Positions 25,858-34,981 are shown, counted from the stretch's first letter. The stretch: DNA of 64,000 nucleotides from Chengkuizengella sp. SCS-71B (GCF_040100845.1 NZ_JAZHSH010000001.1:2650501-2714500), one strand, 5' to 3'. The notes: generated by a model not told the origin, from the sequence alone. Numbers and translations are program-made.

Positions 25858-26754
25858 TCAAGAAATTTTATTGAAAAATGTAATGACTTTATTTGTGTAT
25901 TCTACTGGAAACTGTTGAAAAGAACGAACATGTACTTCACATTTTGTTTTCCAAAAATTAAAATGATCAGGATGTTTGTTGAACATCTTTTCACTGTCCG
26001 TATAAGAGATAGATTGATCACCAACACTATGAATAAATAAAATTGGTCTTGGATAAACAGCATCTACTGATTTAATAGGTGACACCTCTTCTGGTTTAAT
26101 TCCAACTATAGGCCCTAATAGATTCATAATTAAAGGTGTGAATATAAAATTAGGTAGATTAGACCATGTTGCTAAATTAGTTTTCAAATAAGTTTTCAAA
26201 TCATGATAGGGACTATCTGCTATAAGTCCAGCTACAGAAGGCTCCTCGGCCGCTGCTTGAATTGCAGTAGCAGCACCCATGGATACTCCTAGCAAACCTA
26301 CTTTTCCTTTTTTATTTTGTTGTATCCAATCTATTGCTCCTAATACATCATACTTTTCAAGCTGCCCTAATGTGGTTACATCTCCACTTGATTCACCTGA
26401 GTTTCTTAAATCAAATAATAGAACATTGTATCCTGCTTTAACTATGAAGTAAGCTAATGATAAAAATGGAAAATTATCTTGCTCCCTGTTTTTTGTATAA
26501 CCATGAACAAAAATGATGGTCATATTAGCAGGTTCAATTGAATGATTAGGTATAAACCATCCTTTTAGTTTAGTGGGCTGATTTCTGCTTTTAAATTCAA
26601 TATTTGCATATTTAAGGTCGTAACTTGTAGGAGAATCTAAGATGGGTTGTTTTTTGGGGTGAGATAAGTGCCACCCTACATACATGGCTATTGAAATACA
26701 CCCTAACCCTATGAATATAAAAAAAATAATACTTAGGACTATGACTATAATCAA
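25858..26754 (-). CDS. Membrane-anchored alpha/beta hydrolase
   Basis: 298 residues. One N-terminal transmembrane helix (SIIFFIFIGLGCISIAMYVG) leads to an alpha/beta-hydrolase fold: oxyanion region FVHGYTKNREQ, nucleophile elbow GVSMGAA, acid in SVGDQSI and the candidate histidine in CEVHVRSF. It resembles the YqkD/ABHD13 group, whose substrates are poorly known. TTG start. It lies 33 bases downstream of the next gene on the same strand, possibly an operon. Confidence 0.8.
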   Translation of the reverse strand: MIIVIVLSIIFFIFIGLGCISIAMYVGWHLSHPKKQPILDSPTSYDLKYANIEFKSRNQPTKLKGWFIPNHSIEPANMTIIFVHGYTKNREQDNFPFLSLAYFIVKAGYNVLLFDLRNSGESSGDVTTLGQLEKYDVLGAIDWIQQNKKGKVGLLGVSMGAATAIQAAAEEPSVAGLIADSPYHDLKTYLKTNLATWSNLPNFIFTPLIMNLLGPIVGIKPEEVSPIKSVDAVYPRPILFIHSVGDQSISYTDSEKMFNKHPDHFNFWKTKCEVHVRSFQQFPVEYTNKVITFFNKIS

Positions 26755-26787
26755 TTTATTAACAACTCCCTCATTGTAAGAACAGCC

Positions 26788-27135
26788 TCATTTAATCATT
26801 AAAGCATTTAGTTTTTCTTCACATTTATTTTTTAATACGGCAGGCATAATCTCACAATGATGCTCATAACCTTCGAAAACATACATAACATGAACATTTT
26901 TGTTATTTAACATTTCTTCAACTACAATTTTACAGCCAATTTGTTTTATTCTTTTTTTTATACGTATATGATCGTGAAGCACCACTTTATGTAAACGATC
27001 AATAAATGTAATCCAAAAGCGATTTAACTTCAATGATTCTATTGTTTTTTTATCAAAATCCATTGCCTTTAACAAATACAATGATACTATATATTCATTT
27101 ATCATTCGATTGATATTTGACTCTTTCATTTTCAT
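26788..27135 (-). CDS. Hypothetical protein, YhjD-like
   Basis: 115 basic residues, soluble and largely helical. The pattern EYIVSLYLLKAM, then RKR-type basic segments and VMYVFEGYEHHCEIMPAVLK, reminds me of Bacillus subtilis YhjD, a short protein of unknown function. That identification is from memory and uncertain. An ATG two codons downstream has better spacing from AAGGTTGG and could be the true start. Confidence 0.6.
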   Translation of the reverse strand: MKMKESNINRMINEYIVSLYLLKAMDFDKKTIESLKLNRFWITFIDRLHKVVLHDHIRIKKRIKQIGCKIVVEEMLNNKNVHVMYVFEGYEHHCEIMPAVLKNKCEEKLNALMIK

Positions 27136-27308
27136 CCAACCTTAAATTTTTTTCTTTATTACATATAATATCGAACATATGTTTGTTTTGGCAATGTTAA
27201 TATATGCAAAAAGATCGACTTTCATGCAAATAAAATTTTTGATCTGCATTTTTTACATCATTATGGTAAGTTTATAAAAGAGAATTGAGTGTGGGAGGAA
27301 TTCAAGAC

Positions 27309-28058
27309 ATGACAATACAAATTCAAATGATTGGAACTGGGAGTGCCTTTTCAAAAAAATACTTTAATAACAATGCATTGGTCTATGCTGATGATTTCAC
27401 TCTTTTAATTGATTGCGGCATCACAGCCCCTATGGCTTTACATCAATTAAACAAAACGGTTCAAGAAATCAACGGAATATTAATTACTCATTTACATGCT
27501 GATCACGTAGGTGGAGTAGAGGAATTAGCCTTTCAAGCGAAATACTTATATAATATAAAACCAAAACTTTTTATATGTTCTAAATTGTTACCTATTTTAT
27601 GGGAAAACAGTTTAAAAGCAGGGTTGAGTGATGGACAAGGAAATAAGTTAGAAGATTTTTTTGAGGTCATTCCGATAATTGAAAATGAAAATATAATTAT
27701 CACTCCTTCTTTAAATATAGAAATGATACAAACAAAGCATTTTCCAAATAAATTAAGTTACTCATTATTTATTAATAATGACATATTTTATAGCGCAGAT
27801 ATGCAATTTGATCCTGATCTGCTTGCATACATTCATAAAGAAAGAAATTGCAAAACCATTCTTCATGATTGCAATTTAGAAGAGCCTGGAAAAGTCGAAG
27901 TACATGCTAGCTTAAGCCAGCTTTTAACTCTTCCAGAAGAGATTCAAGATAAAATTTTACTCATGCATTATGGGGATAACATGGAATCGTTTGTTGGTAA
28001 AACTGGAAAAATGTCATTCATAGAGCAACAAAAAAAATATATATTCCCCCAACAGTGA
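27309..28058 (+). CDS. Metallo-beta-lactamase-fold hydrolase
   Basis: 249 residues from the ATG at 27309, set by GGGAGG. The metal-binding motif HLHADHVGG lies at about residue 66. Further ligands are in KHFPNK, SADMQFDP and LMHYGD. The start MIGTGSAFSKKYFNNNALV is like RNase Z/phosphodiesterase-type MBL proteins (YhfI/ElaC relatives) that cleave phosphodiesters. A cytoplasmic hydrolase is likely; the substrate is undetermined. Confidence 0.85.
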   Translation: MTIQIQMIGTGSAFSKKYFNNNALVYADDFTLLIDCGITAPMALHQLNKTVQEINGILITHLHADHVGGVEELAFQAKYLYNIKPKLFICSKLLPILWENSLKAGLSDGQGNKLEDFFEVIPIIENENIIITPSLNIEMIQTKHFPNKLSYSLFINNDIFYSADMQFDPDLLAYIHKERNCKTILHDCNLEEPGKVEVHASLSQLLTLPEEIQDKILLMHYGDNMESFVGKTGKMSFIEQQKKYIFPQQ

Positions 28059-28116
28059 TGAAGAATCACAAAATAACATGAAGGTAATCTCGATGGAGAT
28101 GAAATCATGGAAACGA

Positions 28117-28155
28117 TTAAAAAGCATGAGTCCGATTCAATACCGGACTCATGCC
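28117..28155 (-). terminator. Terminator of the DUF3892 gene
   Basis: 11-bp perfect stem GCATGAGTCCG/CGGACTCATGC with a 9-nt loop and a TTTTT run on the minus strand. Confidence 0.85.
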
Positions 28156-28190
28156 AACAAATTGCCTAATGAAATAGTGAATATAATATA

Positions 28191-28442
28191 TTAAAATATA
28201 GGTAATTGATCTAAATTATTACTAGGATCTCCATCCGCATCTCCACGTAAATAGGTTTCACCATCTCTACCTTTAAATGCATTCACACCACTAATATTGC
28301 CGCTCTGAACTTCTTGCAAAGCTTGTTGATAACCTAATGTTCGTCCATCGGATGTTTTAAATTCAGTTAAATCCCCATCTCCATTTTTTCTTACAGCTAC
28401 AATTTCAACACGGTTTCCTTGATTCTGCTGATTATTCTCCAT
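28191..28442 (-). CDS. DUF3892 family protein
   Basis: 83 residues: asparagine- and glutamine-rich start, then VEIVAVRKNGDGDLTEFKTS, GRTLGYQQALQEVQSGNISG and a LRGDADGDPSNNLDQLP end, matching DUF3892. Small soluble protein of unknown function, common in spore formers. AAGGGG site before the ATG, and a clear terminator after the stop. Confidence 0.8.
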   Translation of the reverse strand: MENNQQNQGNRVEIVAVRKNGDGDLTEFKTSDGRTLGYQQALQEVQSGNISGVNAFKGRDGETYLRGDADGDPSNNLDQLPIF

Positions 28443-28535
28443 TCGAACTCATCCCCTTAGTTGAAAAATTGGTGTTGCTGTGAATATGTTATTACACTAA
28501 TATTTTTTACAGAAAAGAATGATTTATTCTAGAAT

Positions 28536-29654
28536 TTATTTCCGGCTTTTCGTCATCTGCTGCCAAACAGTTCCTGCAGCTTCTTCGCCACTGTTAATTC
28601 TCTCCAAAGCCATTTTCACTTGTAAACTGACTTCAAATTCTGGATCACTTTCAGCTTCTTTCAAAGCAGCTAAAGCTGTTTCATCTCCTACTTCATACAA
28701 AAAGCGTGCTGCTCTCCAGCGAACTAATTTATTTACATCTTTTAATGCTTGTATCATGGGCTCAACTGCCTGCGGATCACCAATATCTGATATTGTATCT
28801 CCAGCTGTTCTTCTCACAGAAACAGATGTGTCTTTCAAAGCTTCAACCAACAAAGGTAAAACTTCAGTATTTTGAATTTCTCCTAAATAAACCACGGCTA
28901 ACCGTCGGATAGATGCTTTAGGATCCTTTAATGTTTTTAAAATTATAGGTAGTACTTCAGCAGTTGGTTCCATCTGATCTAATGCGGCAAACCTTCTGCG
29001 CCAATCAGGGTCATCCAATGACTTTTTTGCTTCCACTAGTGTCATTTTTCCAATAATCATAGGGGTATCATCATTCGTATGTTGTGCTTGCTGTAACAAC
29101 CCTTCTATTCTTTCGACATTATAGGATGCATCTAATTCATCCAACACTTCATTAGCGATATCTTTCGGCTCTCCATAACGAATGCCCCACTCCTCTAGCT
29201 TTCTCTCTTTTATTAAATTTGGAGATGCTAAACCTGCTTCTATAGCAGCATTCGTAAATCTTTCGGGTAAATTTTCCCGTACTTCTTCCATTTCTGACTT
29301 TACTCTAATTTGCATGGGTATTTTTCTAAATGTTTGTACATAAACTTTAACTTCTCCAAACCCTTGATCCATGGAATCAAAATCGTTTATAGCTTGTCCC
29401 TCACCAAATATATCCTTTAATTGCTTTAAAATTGATTTCCAATCTGCGTTTGGTACTCGATCAACTGCCAAGAAATCGACGGTGTGAAAGATCGAAGTAA
29501 CCCCTTTTATATCTAGAATTTGTTTCATTAATTCAGGTGCTTTTTCTTTATTTTCTGCAGTATAAGTTTTTCGTACCCCAGTTGGAAGCGACTCATCTAT
29601 ATTGATCTTCATAGAATTTGGACTTGGAGTAGGTTCAATTGAAACTATTTTCAT
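28536..29654 (-). CDS. ypgR: Conserved virulence factor C-like HEAT-repeat protein (YpgR)
   Basis: 372 residues. The N-terminal 90 residues are a NifU-N/scaffold-like domain (IEPTPSPNSMKINIDESLP, then GVTSIFHTVDFLAVDR). The C-terminal half has HEAT repeats (DWRRRFAALDQMEPTAEVLP, ASIRRLAVVYLGEI, VSVRRTAGDTISDIGDPQAV, LVRWRAARFLYEVGDETALA). This matches Bacillus subtilis YpgR and Staphylococcus CvfC, cytoplasmic proteins linked to virulence gene control by an unknown mechanism. GAGGAG site before the ATG. An aberrant tRNA-like gene lies upstream on the other strand. Confidence 0.85.
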   Translation of the reverse strand: MKIVSIEPTPSPNSMKINIDESLPTGVRKTYTAENKEKAPELMKQILDIKGVTSIFHTVDFLAVDRVPNADWKSILKQLKDIFGEGQAINDFDSMDQGFGEVKVYVQTFRKIPMQIRVKSEMEEVRENLPERFTNAAIEAGLASPNLIKERKLEEWGIRYGEPKDIANEVLDELDASYNVERIEGLLQQAQHTNDDTPMIIGKMTLVEAKKSLDDPDWRRRFAALDQMEPTAEVLPIILKTLKDPKASIRRLAVVYLGEIQNTEVLPLLVEALKDTSVSVRRTAGDTISDIGDPQAVEPMIQALKDVNKLVRWRAARFLYEVGDETALAALKEAESDPEFEVSLQVKMALERINSGEEAAGTVWQQMTKSRK

Positions 29655-29748
29655 ATATATTCACTCCTCAAAAATTTAATAAACTAATAGCGCTAAAACA
29701 AAATAACGTATAAAAAAACTTACTGCTGATAAAAATAATATTTATTAC

Positions 29749-29821
29749 TGGGGAATAGCCAGATGGATGGCACATATGACAAATAAAAGTCATTATCTAG
29801 GTTCAAATCCTAGTTCTCCAA
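29749..29821 (+). tRNA. Aberrant tRNA-like gene (no normal anticodon loop)
   Basis: Acceptor stem TGGGGAA/TTCTCCA (7 bp, one G-T), 3-bp D stem GCC/GGC with loop AGATGGAT, and T arm CTAGG-TTCAAAT-CCTAG are all well formed. The middle is odd: three extra bases after position 26, a stem ATGAC/GTCAT that can extend with a bulge, an 8-base loop AAATAAAA with no standard T33-anticodon arrangement, and a 3-base variable region. No CCA is encoded. It could be a decayed tRNA or a tRNA-like RNA such as the tRNA-Other reported in the Bacillus cereus group, which is aminoacylated with lysine. Confidence 0.65.
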
Positions 29822-29887
29822 TCAATTTGTACTGTAGAATCATTTTAATCTTATCATAATTATAAACAAAACAGAGGTGATAATAAA

Positions 29888-30040
29888 ATGAATTCAAACG
29901 AATATCAAATTGCTCAATTAAATAACGAACAAATCGAAGAAATAAAACTTTTAGAAAGCAAAATTAAAAATAAGTCTGGAGATCTAGTCACTTTAATTGC
30001 CTATTCTAATACAAATGAGCATGAAAATACTCAAAAATAA
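29888..30040 (+). CDS. 50-residue hypothetical protein
   Basis: Starts MNSNEYQIAQLNNEQIEEIK with a strong site (GAGGTGAT) 7 nt before the ATG. It is helical and charged, followed by SGDLVTLIAYSN. It has codon use like its neighbours and a strong terminator about 45 bases after the stop, which supports a real gene cotranscribed with, or just after, the tRNA-like gene. No family recognised. Confidence 0.6.
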   Translation: MNSNEYQIAQLNNEQIEEIKLLESKIKNKSGDLVTLIAYSNTNEHENTQK

Positions 30041-30084
30041 GATTTACTCACCGTGAACATAAGGAAAACCGATCGAAAAACCAT

Positions 30085-30137
30085 GAACTGCACCCCAATT
30101 TTTAGACAATATCTAATAATCGAAGGTGCAGTTTTTC
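30085..30137 (+). terminator. Intrinsic terminator
   Basis: AACTGCACC/GGTGCAGTT, a 9-bp perfect stem with a 30-nt loop followed by a T run. It closes the tRNA-like/50-residue gene unit. Confidence 0.75.
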
Positions 30138-30265
30138 TATGTCAAAATTTTTACCATTGGTTGAATAAAAATAAGTTTAAAAAACTAAATGACTATTTTA
30201 GTACACTGTAAAAAAATAAGATTTTATCATATAATAAGATTAATTAAATATGGGAGGAGATTAAG

Positions 30266-31798
30266 ATGGAAGCATTAGAAGTTATGAGCCCACTTAGTGG
30301 TGACACTATTGGCTTTGTAAATACTACTCCACTCCACGCAACGACTCTTATGTATGATCAAGCCAGAAAAGCACATAGTACTTGGCAATACATATCAATT
30401 AAAGAACGTTTGCAGTACATACGTAGATTAAAGCATATTATTGTTGAACAATTAGAAGATGGCATTGATATTATTCATCAAGATGCAGGAAAGCCTAAAG
30501 TAGAAGCGATTACAGCAGATCTATTTACTGTATTGGATACAATTGCCTATTTAGAAAAACACGCAGCAAAAATTTTAAAAACACACAAAACAAAAACTCC
30601 AATTGCACTCATTGGGAAGAAATCCTACTCTTCCTACCAGCCTCGAGGAGTTGTTTTGGTGATCTCTCCTTGGAATTACCCCTTTCAGCTCGCAATGAAT
30701 CCAGTTATTAATGCTCTTTTAGCAGGAAATTGTGTCATACTCAAACCTTCAGAAGTTACCCCGCTTGTGGGGCAGTGGATGGAAAGTTTATTTGAACAAG
30801 CAGGATTTCCTGAACATGTCATTCAAGTGGCTCATGGTGGTAAAGAATTAGGGGCAAAACTTGTATCTGAAAAACCTGACTATATCTTTTTCACTGGATC
30901 AGACCGAACAGGAAAAATCATACAACAAGAAGCTGCAAACCACCTCATACCAACTTCCTTAGAATTAGGTGGAAAAGACCCCATGATCGTATTCAATGAT
31001 GCTAATTTTGATCGAGCTGTTAGAGGCGCTTTGTGGGGATCTTTAACAAATTACGGTCAAGTATGTATGTCTGTTGAACGTATTTATGTAGAGAAGGAAA
31101 AATATGAATCATTTATTCATGAATTAAAAAAGGAACTTCAGAATTTAAAAATTGAACCATCAGATGATGCAGACTTAGGATCAATGACATTTGAAAACCA
31201 ACTTCAAGTAGTACAAAACCATGTTACATCTGCTGTTTCAAAAGGGGCTAAAATTTTCAGCGGGAGTCACAAGAATCTTCATAAGTTTCAAGGAATGAAA
31301 ATGGAGCCCATCATATTAACTAATGTTGATCACGAAATGGACGTTATACAAGAAGAAACCTTTGGTCCTGTAATCAATGTTATTCCATTTGAAAATGAAG
31401 AGGAAGCGATTCAGTTGGCAAACGATACACGATATGGGCTCAGTGCAAGTGTATGGAGTAAAGATCTAAATAAAGCAAAAAGAGTAGCAGTAAAATTAGC
31501 TGCTGGTAGTGTTGTTGTTAATGATGTCATTATAACCATCGCAAATCCGTATCTTCCTTTTGGTGGTATAAAAGATAGCGGTATAGGCAGGTACCACGCT
31601 CAGGCTGGTCTACAAATTTTTTGCCACCAAAAATCAATTATGGTTGATAAAGGCATCAAAAAATCTGAAGTAAATTGGTATCCCTATGAAGGGAAACTCC
31701 CTCACTTTAAAAACTTTATTACAAGCTGGTATGGAAAAAGGAAAAATGTAATTAAATTTCTTTCGTCGTACATTCAACTTCTTAGAAAATCCAAATGA
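30266..31798 (+). CDS. NAD(P)-dependent aldehyde dehydrogenase
   Basis: 510 residues. Family hallmarks: VISPWNYPFQLAMNPVINAL, ILKPSEVTPL, Rossmann FFTGSDRTGKII, catalytic glutamate in LELGGKDP, catalytic cysteine in NYGQVCMSVERI, and the EETFGPVINVIPF and LPFGGIKDSGIGRY ends. The enzyme oxidises an aldehyde to the acid. It is closest to the YwdH/CoiBA-type broad-range group, with a 30-residue basic C-terminal extension (GKRKNVIKFLSSYIQLLRKS) that may touch the membrane. The next gene is a membrane fatty-acid hydroxylase, so a lipid-aldehyde substrate is possible. GGGAGGAG before the ATG. Confidence 0.92.
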   Translation: MEALEVMSPLSGDTIGFVNTTPLHATTLMYDQARKAHSTWQYISIKERLQYIRRLKHIIVEQLEDGIDIIHQDAGKPKVEAITADLFTVLDTIAYLEKHAAKILKTHKTKTPIALIGKKSYSSYQPRGVVLVISPWNYPFQLAMNPVINALLAGNCVILKPSEVTPLVGQWMESLFEQAGFPEHVIQVAHGGKELGAKLVSEKPDYIFFTGSDRTGKIIQQEAANHLIPTSLELGGKDPMIVFNDANFDRAVRGALWGSLTNYGQVCMSVERIYVEKEKYESFIHELKKELQNLKIEPSDDADLGSMTFENQLQVVQNHVTSAVSKGAKIFSGSHKNLHKFQGMKMEPIILTNVDHEMDVIQEETFGPVINVIPFENEEEAIQLANDTRYGLSASVWSKDLNKAKRVAVKLAAGSVVVNDVIITIANPYLPFGGIKDSGIGRYHAQAGLQIFCHQKSIMVDKGIKKSEVNWYPYEGKLPHFKNFITSWYGKRKNVIKFLSSYIQLLRKSK

Positions 31799-31886
31799 AA
31801 AATGATGAGATATACATTTTCATAAATCTATATCTCATAAAATGAAACGGGATAAGTATTTTTCAAAAAAGTTGGAGGTTAGAATA

Positions 31887-32504
31887 ATGAAGTATATTAA
31901 AGAGTTTTTTAGTATCAAAGATATTCAAATTACTTCTATTACTTTTCTTATCTTACTCCTAATCACATCACTTAACCTAACAAACGGAAAATTGTGGATA
32001 GCTATGTTTCTAGGTATTGTTGGATATGCAATCACTGAATATTTGATTCATCGTTTTTTATTTCATATGAAACCCCCTCGAAAAAACTTTCTATTAAACT
32101 TAATGAAGCGTATACACTATCACCACCATGCTCATCCTAATGATTTGAACTTATTATTCCTTCCTGTATGGTATAGCTTTCCAATCTTTTTAACTGCTGG
32201 TATTATTGTGTTTTTCATCACATTTGACCTAATGATAGCCATTGCATTTACAACTGGAGTCCTCGCTTATTTGTTGTATTATGAATGGTCACACTATGTT
32301 GCACATCGACCCATCACCCCGCTTACCCCCTGGGGTAAATTCATGAAACGAATGCACTTATGGCATCATTATAAAAATGAACAATTTTGGTTTGGTGTAA
32401 CTCACCCCACATTTGACGTGTTATTTAATACGTACAAAAATGAAAAAAAAGTAGAAAAAAGCGACACGGTGCGTGATTTGGAAAAGAAACAGTTAAATTC
32501 ATAA
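31887..32504 (+). CDS. Fatty acid hydroxylase / sterol desaturase superfamily membrane protein
   Basis: 205 residues from the ATG at 31887, placed by TTGGAGG. Four or more transmembrane helices and the diiron histidine clusters are all present: HRFLFH, HYHHHAH, HYVAH and HLWHHY. The family uses O2 to hydroxylate or desaturate lipids (carotenoid, sterol or fatty-acid substrates). It follows the aldehyde dehydrogenase by 88 bases, suggesting an oxidative lipid pathway. A terminator follows. Confidence 0.88.
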   Translation: MKYIKEFFSIKDIQITSITFLILLLITSLNLTNGKLWIAMFLGIVGYAITEYLIHRFLFHMKPPRKNFLLNLMKRIHYHHHAHPNDLNLLFLPVWYSFPIFLTAGIIVFFITFDLMIAIAFTTGVLAYLLYYEWSHYVAHRPITPLTPWGKFMKRMHLWHHYKNEQFWFGVTHPTFDVLFNTYKNEKKVEKSDTVRDLEKKQLNS

Positions 32505-32544
32505 AATCTCTAAGCCCTCAAATGATATTGGGGGCATATAGCTC

Positions 32545-32586
32545 ACCCCTCTTGAAAGCTTCGGCTAGTTCAAGAAGGGTTTTTTC
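32545..32586 (+). terminator. Intrinsic terminator
   Basis: ACCCCTCTTGAA/TTCAAGAAGGGT, a 12-bp stem with one mismatch and a 12-nt loop, then six T. Ends the aldehyde dehydrogenase/hydroxylase unit. Confidence 0.85.
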
Positions 32587-32600
32587 ATATTTTAATAGAC

Positions 32601-32629
32601 TTGACGGTCTAGACCTGCAGGTCTATAAT
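32601..32629 (+). promoter_or_regulatory. SigA promoter with embedded TetR operator
   Basis: TTGACG (32601) and TATAAT (32624) are separated by exactly 17 bases, a near-ideal vegetative promoter. The perfect 16-bp palindrome TAGACCTGCAGGTCTA (32610-32625) fills the spacer and touches the -10, so a bound repressor would block RNA polymerase. The TetR gene starts about 50 bases downstream. Confidence 0.8.
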
Positions 32630-32676
32630 TGGTTTATGGATAATTTATACCTTTTCTTTAAGCTAGGAGGGATTTT

Positions 32677-33291
32677 TTGAGCACAGGTTTTAACAAGAAT
32701 TTTGAACATAACGAAGCTTTAATGAAAGCATCACTAAATGAGTTTATAACAAGAGGATATGAAAAAGCCTCTATAAATCACATTTTAAAGATGGCAAACA
32801 TGAGTAAAGGATCATTTTATTATCATTTTAAAAACAAAGAAGATTTGTACTTTCATTTGATTCAGACATTAATTGAGAAAAAACAAGCATTTCTTTCTAA
32901 GGCAATGACTGTGGAAGACTACTCTACAGACATCTTTTCTATTTTTAAGACACAGATTCGACTTGGTATGCAATTTGCGGCAGATTATCCAGATATCAAT
33001 CGATTTGCAAATAGTTTCGTAAAAGAGAAAGGAAATGACATCTATGAAAGAGCATTAAAAAAGTATAATTTTGAAAACAATGATCAAATAAACCAAATGA
33101 TAGAAGCTTCATATCATAATGGGGAGTTTAGAGAAAATTTACCGATTGAATTTATTAAACGAATCATTGGGTTTTTGTTCACCCACCTCGGGGAAATAAC
33201 AGATATTAGCAAGCCTGAACATATTGAAGAAGAAATGAATTATTTCATAGACTTTTTAAAAATGGGGTTATCGAGGGAAAGGAGAGAATAA
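32677..33291 (+). CDS. TetR/AcrR family repressor, probably autoregulatory
   Basis: 204 residues from TTG 32677, 6 nt after AGGAGG. Helix-turn-helix: ALMKASLNEFITRGYEKASI, then NHILKMANMSKGSFYYHFKN. The C-terminal ligand domain is unremarkable. It overlaps the next gene by one base (TAATG), so the repressor and a hydrolase are coupled. It most likely binds the palindrome in its own promoter and is released by a ligand, perhaps a substrate of the hydrolase. Confidence 0.9.
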   Translation: MSTGFNKNFEHNEALMKASLNEFITRGYEKASINHILKMANMSKGSFYYHFKNKEDLYFHLIQTLIEKKQAFLSKAMTVEDYSTDIFSIFKTQIRLGMQFAADYPDINRFANSFVKEKGNDIYERALKKYNFENNDQINQMIEASYHNGEFRENLPIEFIKRIIGFLFTHLGEITDISKPEHIEEEMNYFIDFLKMGLSRERRE

Positions 33292-34427
33292 TGATGTTAG
33301 AATTCAATTTTCCTGTTGGTTATCATCATTTTCACAAGACAAAAATCATGGATTTTCAGATGAATCGCTGGGTTTCTATGGGATACTCAAGAATGGAAGA
33401 TATGATGGATGCAGCCAGAAACATTCAGAAAGTCGATGATTGGAAGGATGAAATGATACGTCAAGCTAAGAAAGCGAGAGCTGAAAATCGAATCATGAAC
33501 GCTACATTTTATTATCGTGCTGCAGAGTTTTTTACGCTTCCAACCGATCCTGATAAAATGAAGATTTATGATCAATTTATAGCATTATTTTATAATGGGC
33601 TCGTTGCAGGTGAGAATATAGAACGTGTTTTAGTTCCGTACGGTAAGCACTTCTTATCCGCAATGAAAGTGCCAGCAAAAGGCAATTTAAAGAAAGGAAC
33701 ACTCGTTATCCACGGTGGGTTTGATTCTTTCATGGAAGAATTTTATTCTATGGCAGTATATTTCTCTAAACTAAACTATGAAGTCATTCTATTCGAAGGA
33801 CCTGGGCAAGGTTATGCTTTGAAAAAACAAGGATTACCACTAAGTTATGAGTGGGAGAAACCTACTTCAGCGATATTGGATTATTTTGAATTGGACAATG
33901 TCACTTTATTGGGCATATCAATGGGAGGATGGCTGTGTTTTCGTGCTGCAGCGTATGAACCTAGAATCAAAAGAGTCATAGCTTCTAGCATTGCATACGA
34001 TTATATGAAAATCCCTCCTCCATTTGTAGAGAAATTTGCACTATGGTTATTTAAACATCCAAAATTGATGGCTTGGATGTCCAACTTAAAAATGAAAATG
34101 ATGCCACAGGAAAAATGGGGCATAGAGCATTTAATGTATATTACACATACAAAAACTCCACTAGAAAGCGGGTTTGCTATACTCGAATTCAATGAAGAAC
34201 ATTTAAAATCTGCAATGGTAAAACAAGACGTACTGATATTAACTGGTGAAAAAGACCATTTCATCCCAGTAAAAATGCACCATTTACAAATTCAAGCTTT
34301 AAAAAATGCAAAATCCATTACAGACCGTATCTTTACAGAAAAGGAACAAGGACAAAATCATTGCCAAGTCGGTAATATGGGACTTTCCCTTAGTGAAATA
34401 GCAGAATGGATGGAAAATATATCCTAA
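33291..34427 (+). CDS. Alpha/beta hydrolase (FrsA/pseudooxynicotine-hydrolase-like)
   Basis: 378 residues. A helical N-terminal region of about 130 residues precedes the alpha/beta hydrolase core: VIHGGFDSF, FEGPGQGYAL, nucleophile GISMGGW, acid GEKDHF and histidine QNHCQVG. The pattern resembles 2,6-dihydroxypseudooxynicotine hydrolase/FrsA-type enzymes that split C-C or ester bonds. It is coupled to the TetR gene and probably induced by its substrate. It overlaps the convergent TPR gene by four bases. Confidence 0.85.
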   Translation: MMLEFNFPVGYHHFHKTKIMDFQMNRWVSMGYSRMEDMMDAARNIQKVDDWKDEMIRQAKKARAENRIMNATFYYRAAEFFTLPTDPDKMKIYDQFIALFYNGLVAGENIERVLVPYGKHFLSAMKVPAKGNLKKGTLVIHGGFDSFMEEFYSMAVYFSKLNYEVILFEGPGQGYALKKQGLPLSYEWEKPTSAILDYFELDNVTLLGISMGGWLCFRAAAYEPRIKRVIASSIAYDYMKIPPPFVEKFALWLFKHPKLMAWMSNLKMKMMPQEKWGIEHLMYITHTKTPLESGFAILEFNEEHLKSAMVKQDVLILTGEKDHFIPVKMHHLQIQALKNAKSITDRIFTEKEQGQNHCQVGNMGLSLSEIAEWMENIS

Positions 34428-34912
34428 TCATTTCCACACACGCCTAGTTTATCGGAATAAAAATTAATTGCTCTTTTATAATTAGTAATGGATTGATCAT
34501 TTGTTGTTTCCACAATATTTTTCAGGAGGATTTCCATTGCTTTTTCATGATTTGCTAAGTTGAATAAAGTCATGCTATAAAACACTTGTAGTGCTCTATA
34601 ATTCGGAAATTCTTCTATTGCTTTTTGAAAAACAAGCTTAGATTTCTCATACTCTCCTAGTGTTCTGTATGTACTGCCTAGCCCAAGATAGGCATCCTTT
34701 AATTCCTCTTTAGATAATCCTAAAGATATTGCCTTTTCATAGAAAGGTACCGCCTCTCTTTCTTTTTCCATCACATCAAAACTCCATGCAACTTGGTAAT
34801 GAACTGCAGCATCTTCAGGATTCTTCTCAACCAACTGCATCAATAATAAATTTGACTCCTCATATTTACCCTCTTCACGTAATTTAACCGCTTTTTCTAG
34901 GTTTAAATCCAT
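34424..34912 (-). CDS. Tetratricopeptide-repeat protein
   Basis: 162 residues with about four TPR units: AVKLREEGKYEESNLLLMQL, AVHYQVAWSFDVMEKEREAV, AYLGLGSTYRTLGEYEKSKL and MTLFNLANHEKAMEILLKN. The start is taken at the second ATG (34912) because GAGGGAGAG abuts the first. A cytoplasmic protein-interaction scaffold; the partner is unknown. Confidence 0.85.
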   Translation of the reverse strand: MDLNLEKAVKLREEGKYEESNLLLMQLVEKNPEDAAVHYQVAWSFDVMEKEREAVPFYEKAISLGLSKEELKDAYLGLGSTYRTLGEYEKSKLVFQKAIEEFPNYRALQVFYSMTLFNLANHEKAMEILLKNIVETTNDQSITNYKRAINFYSDKLGVCGND

Positions 34913-34981
34913 TTTCATCTCTCCCTCTTACTATTAATTATGCTATATCTAGCCTCAATTTTAATATCTAAGCAATGCTTC

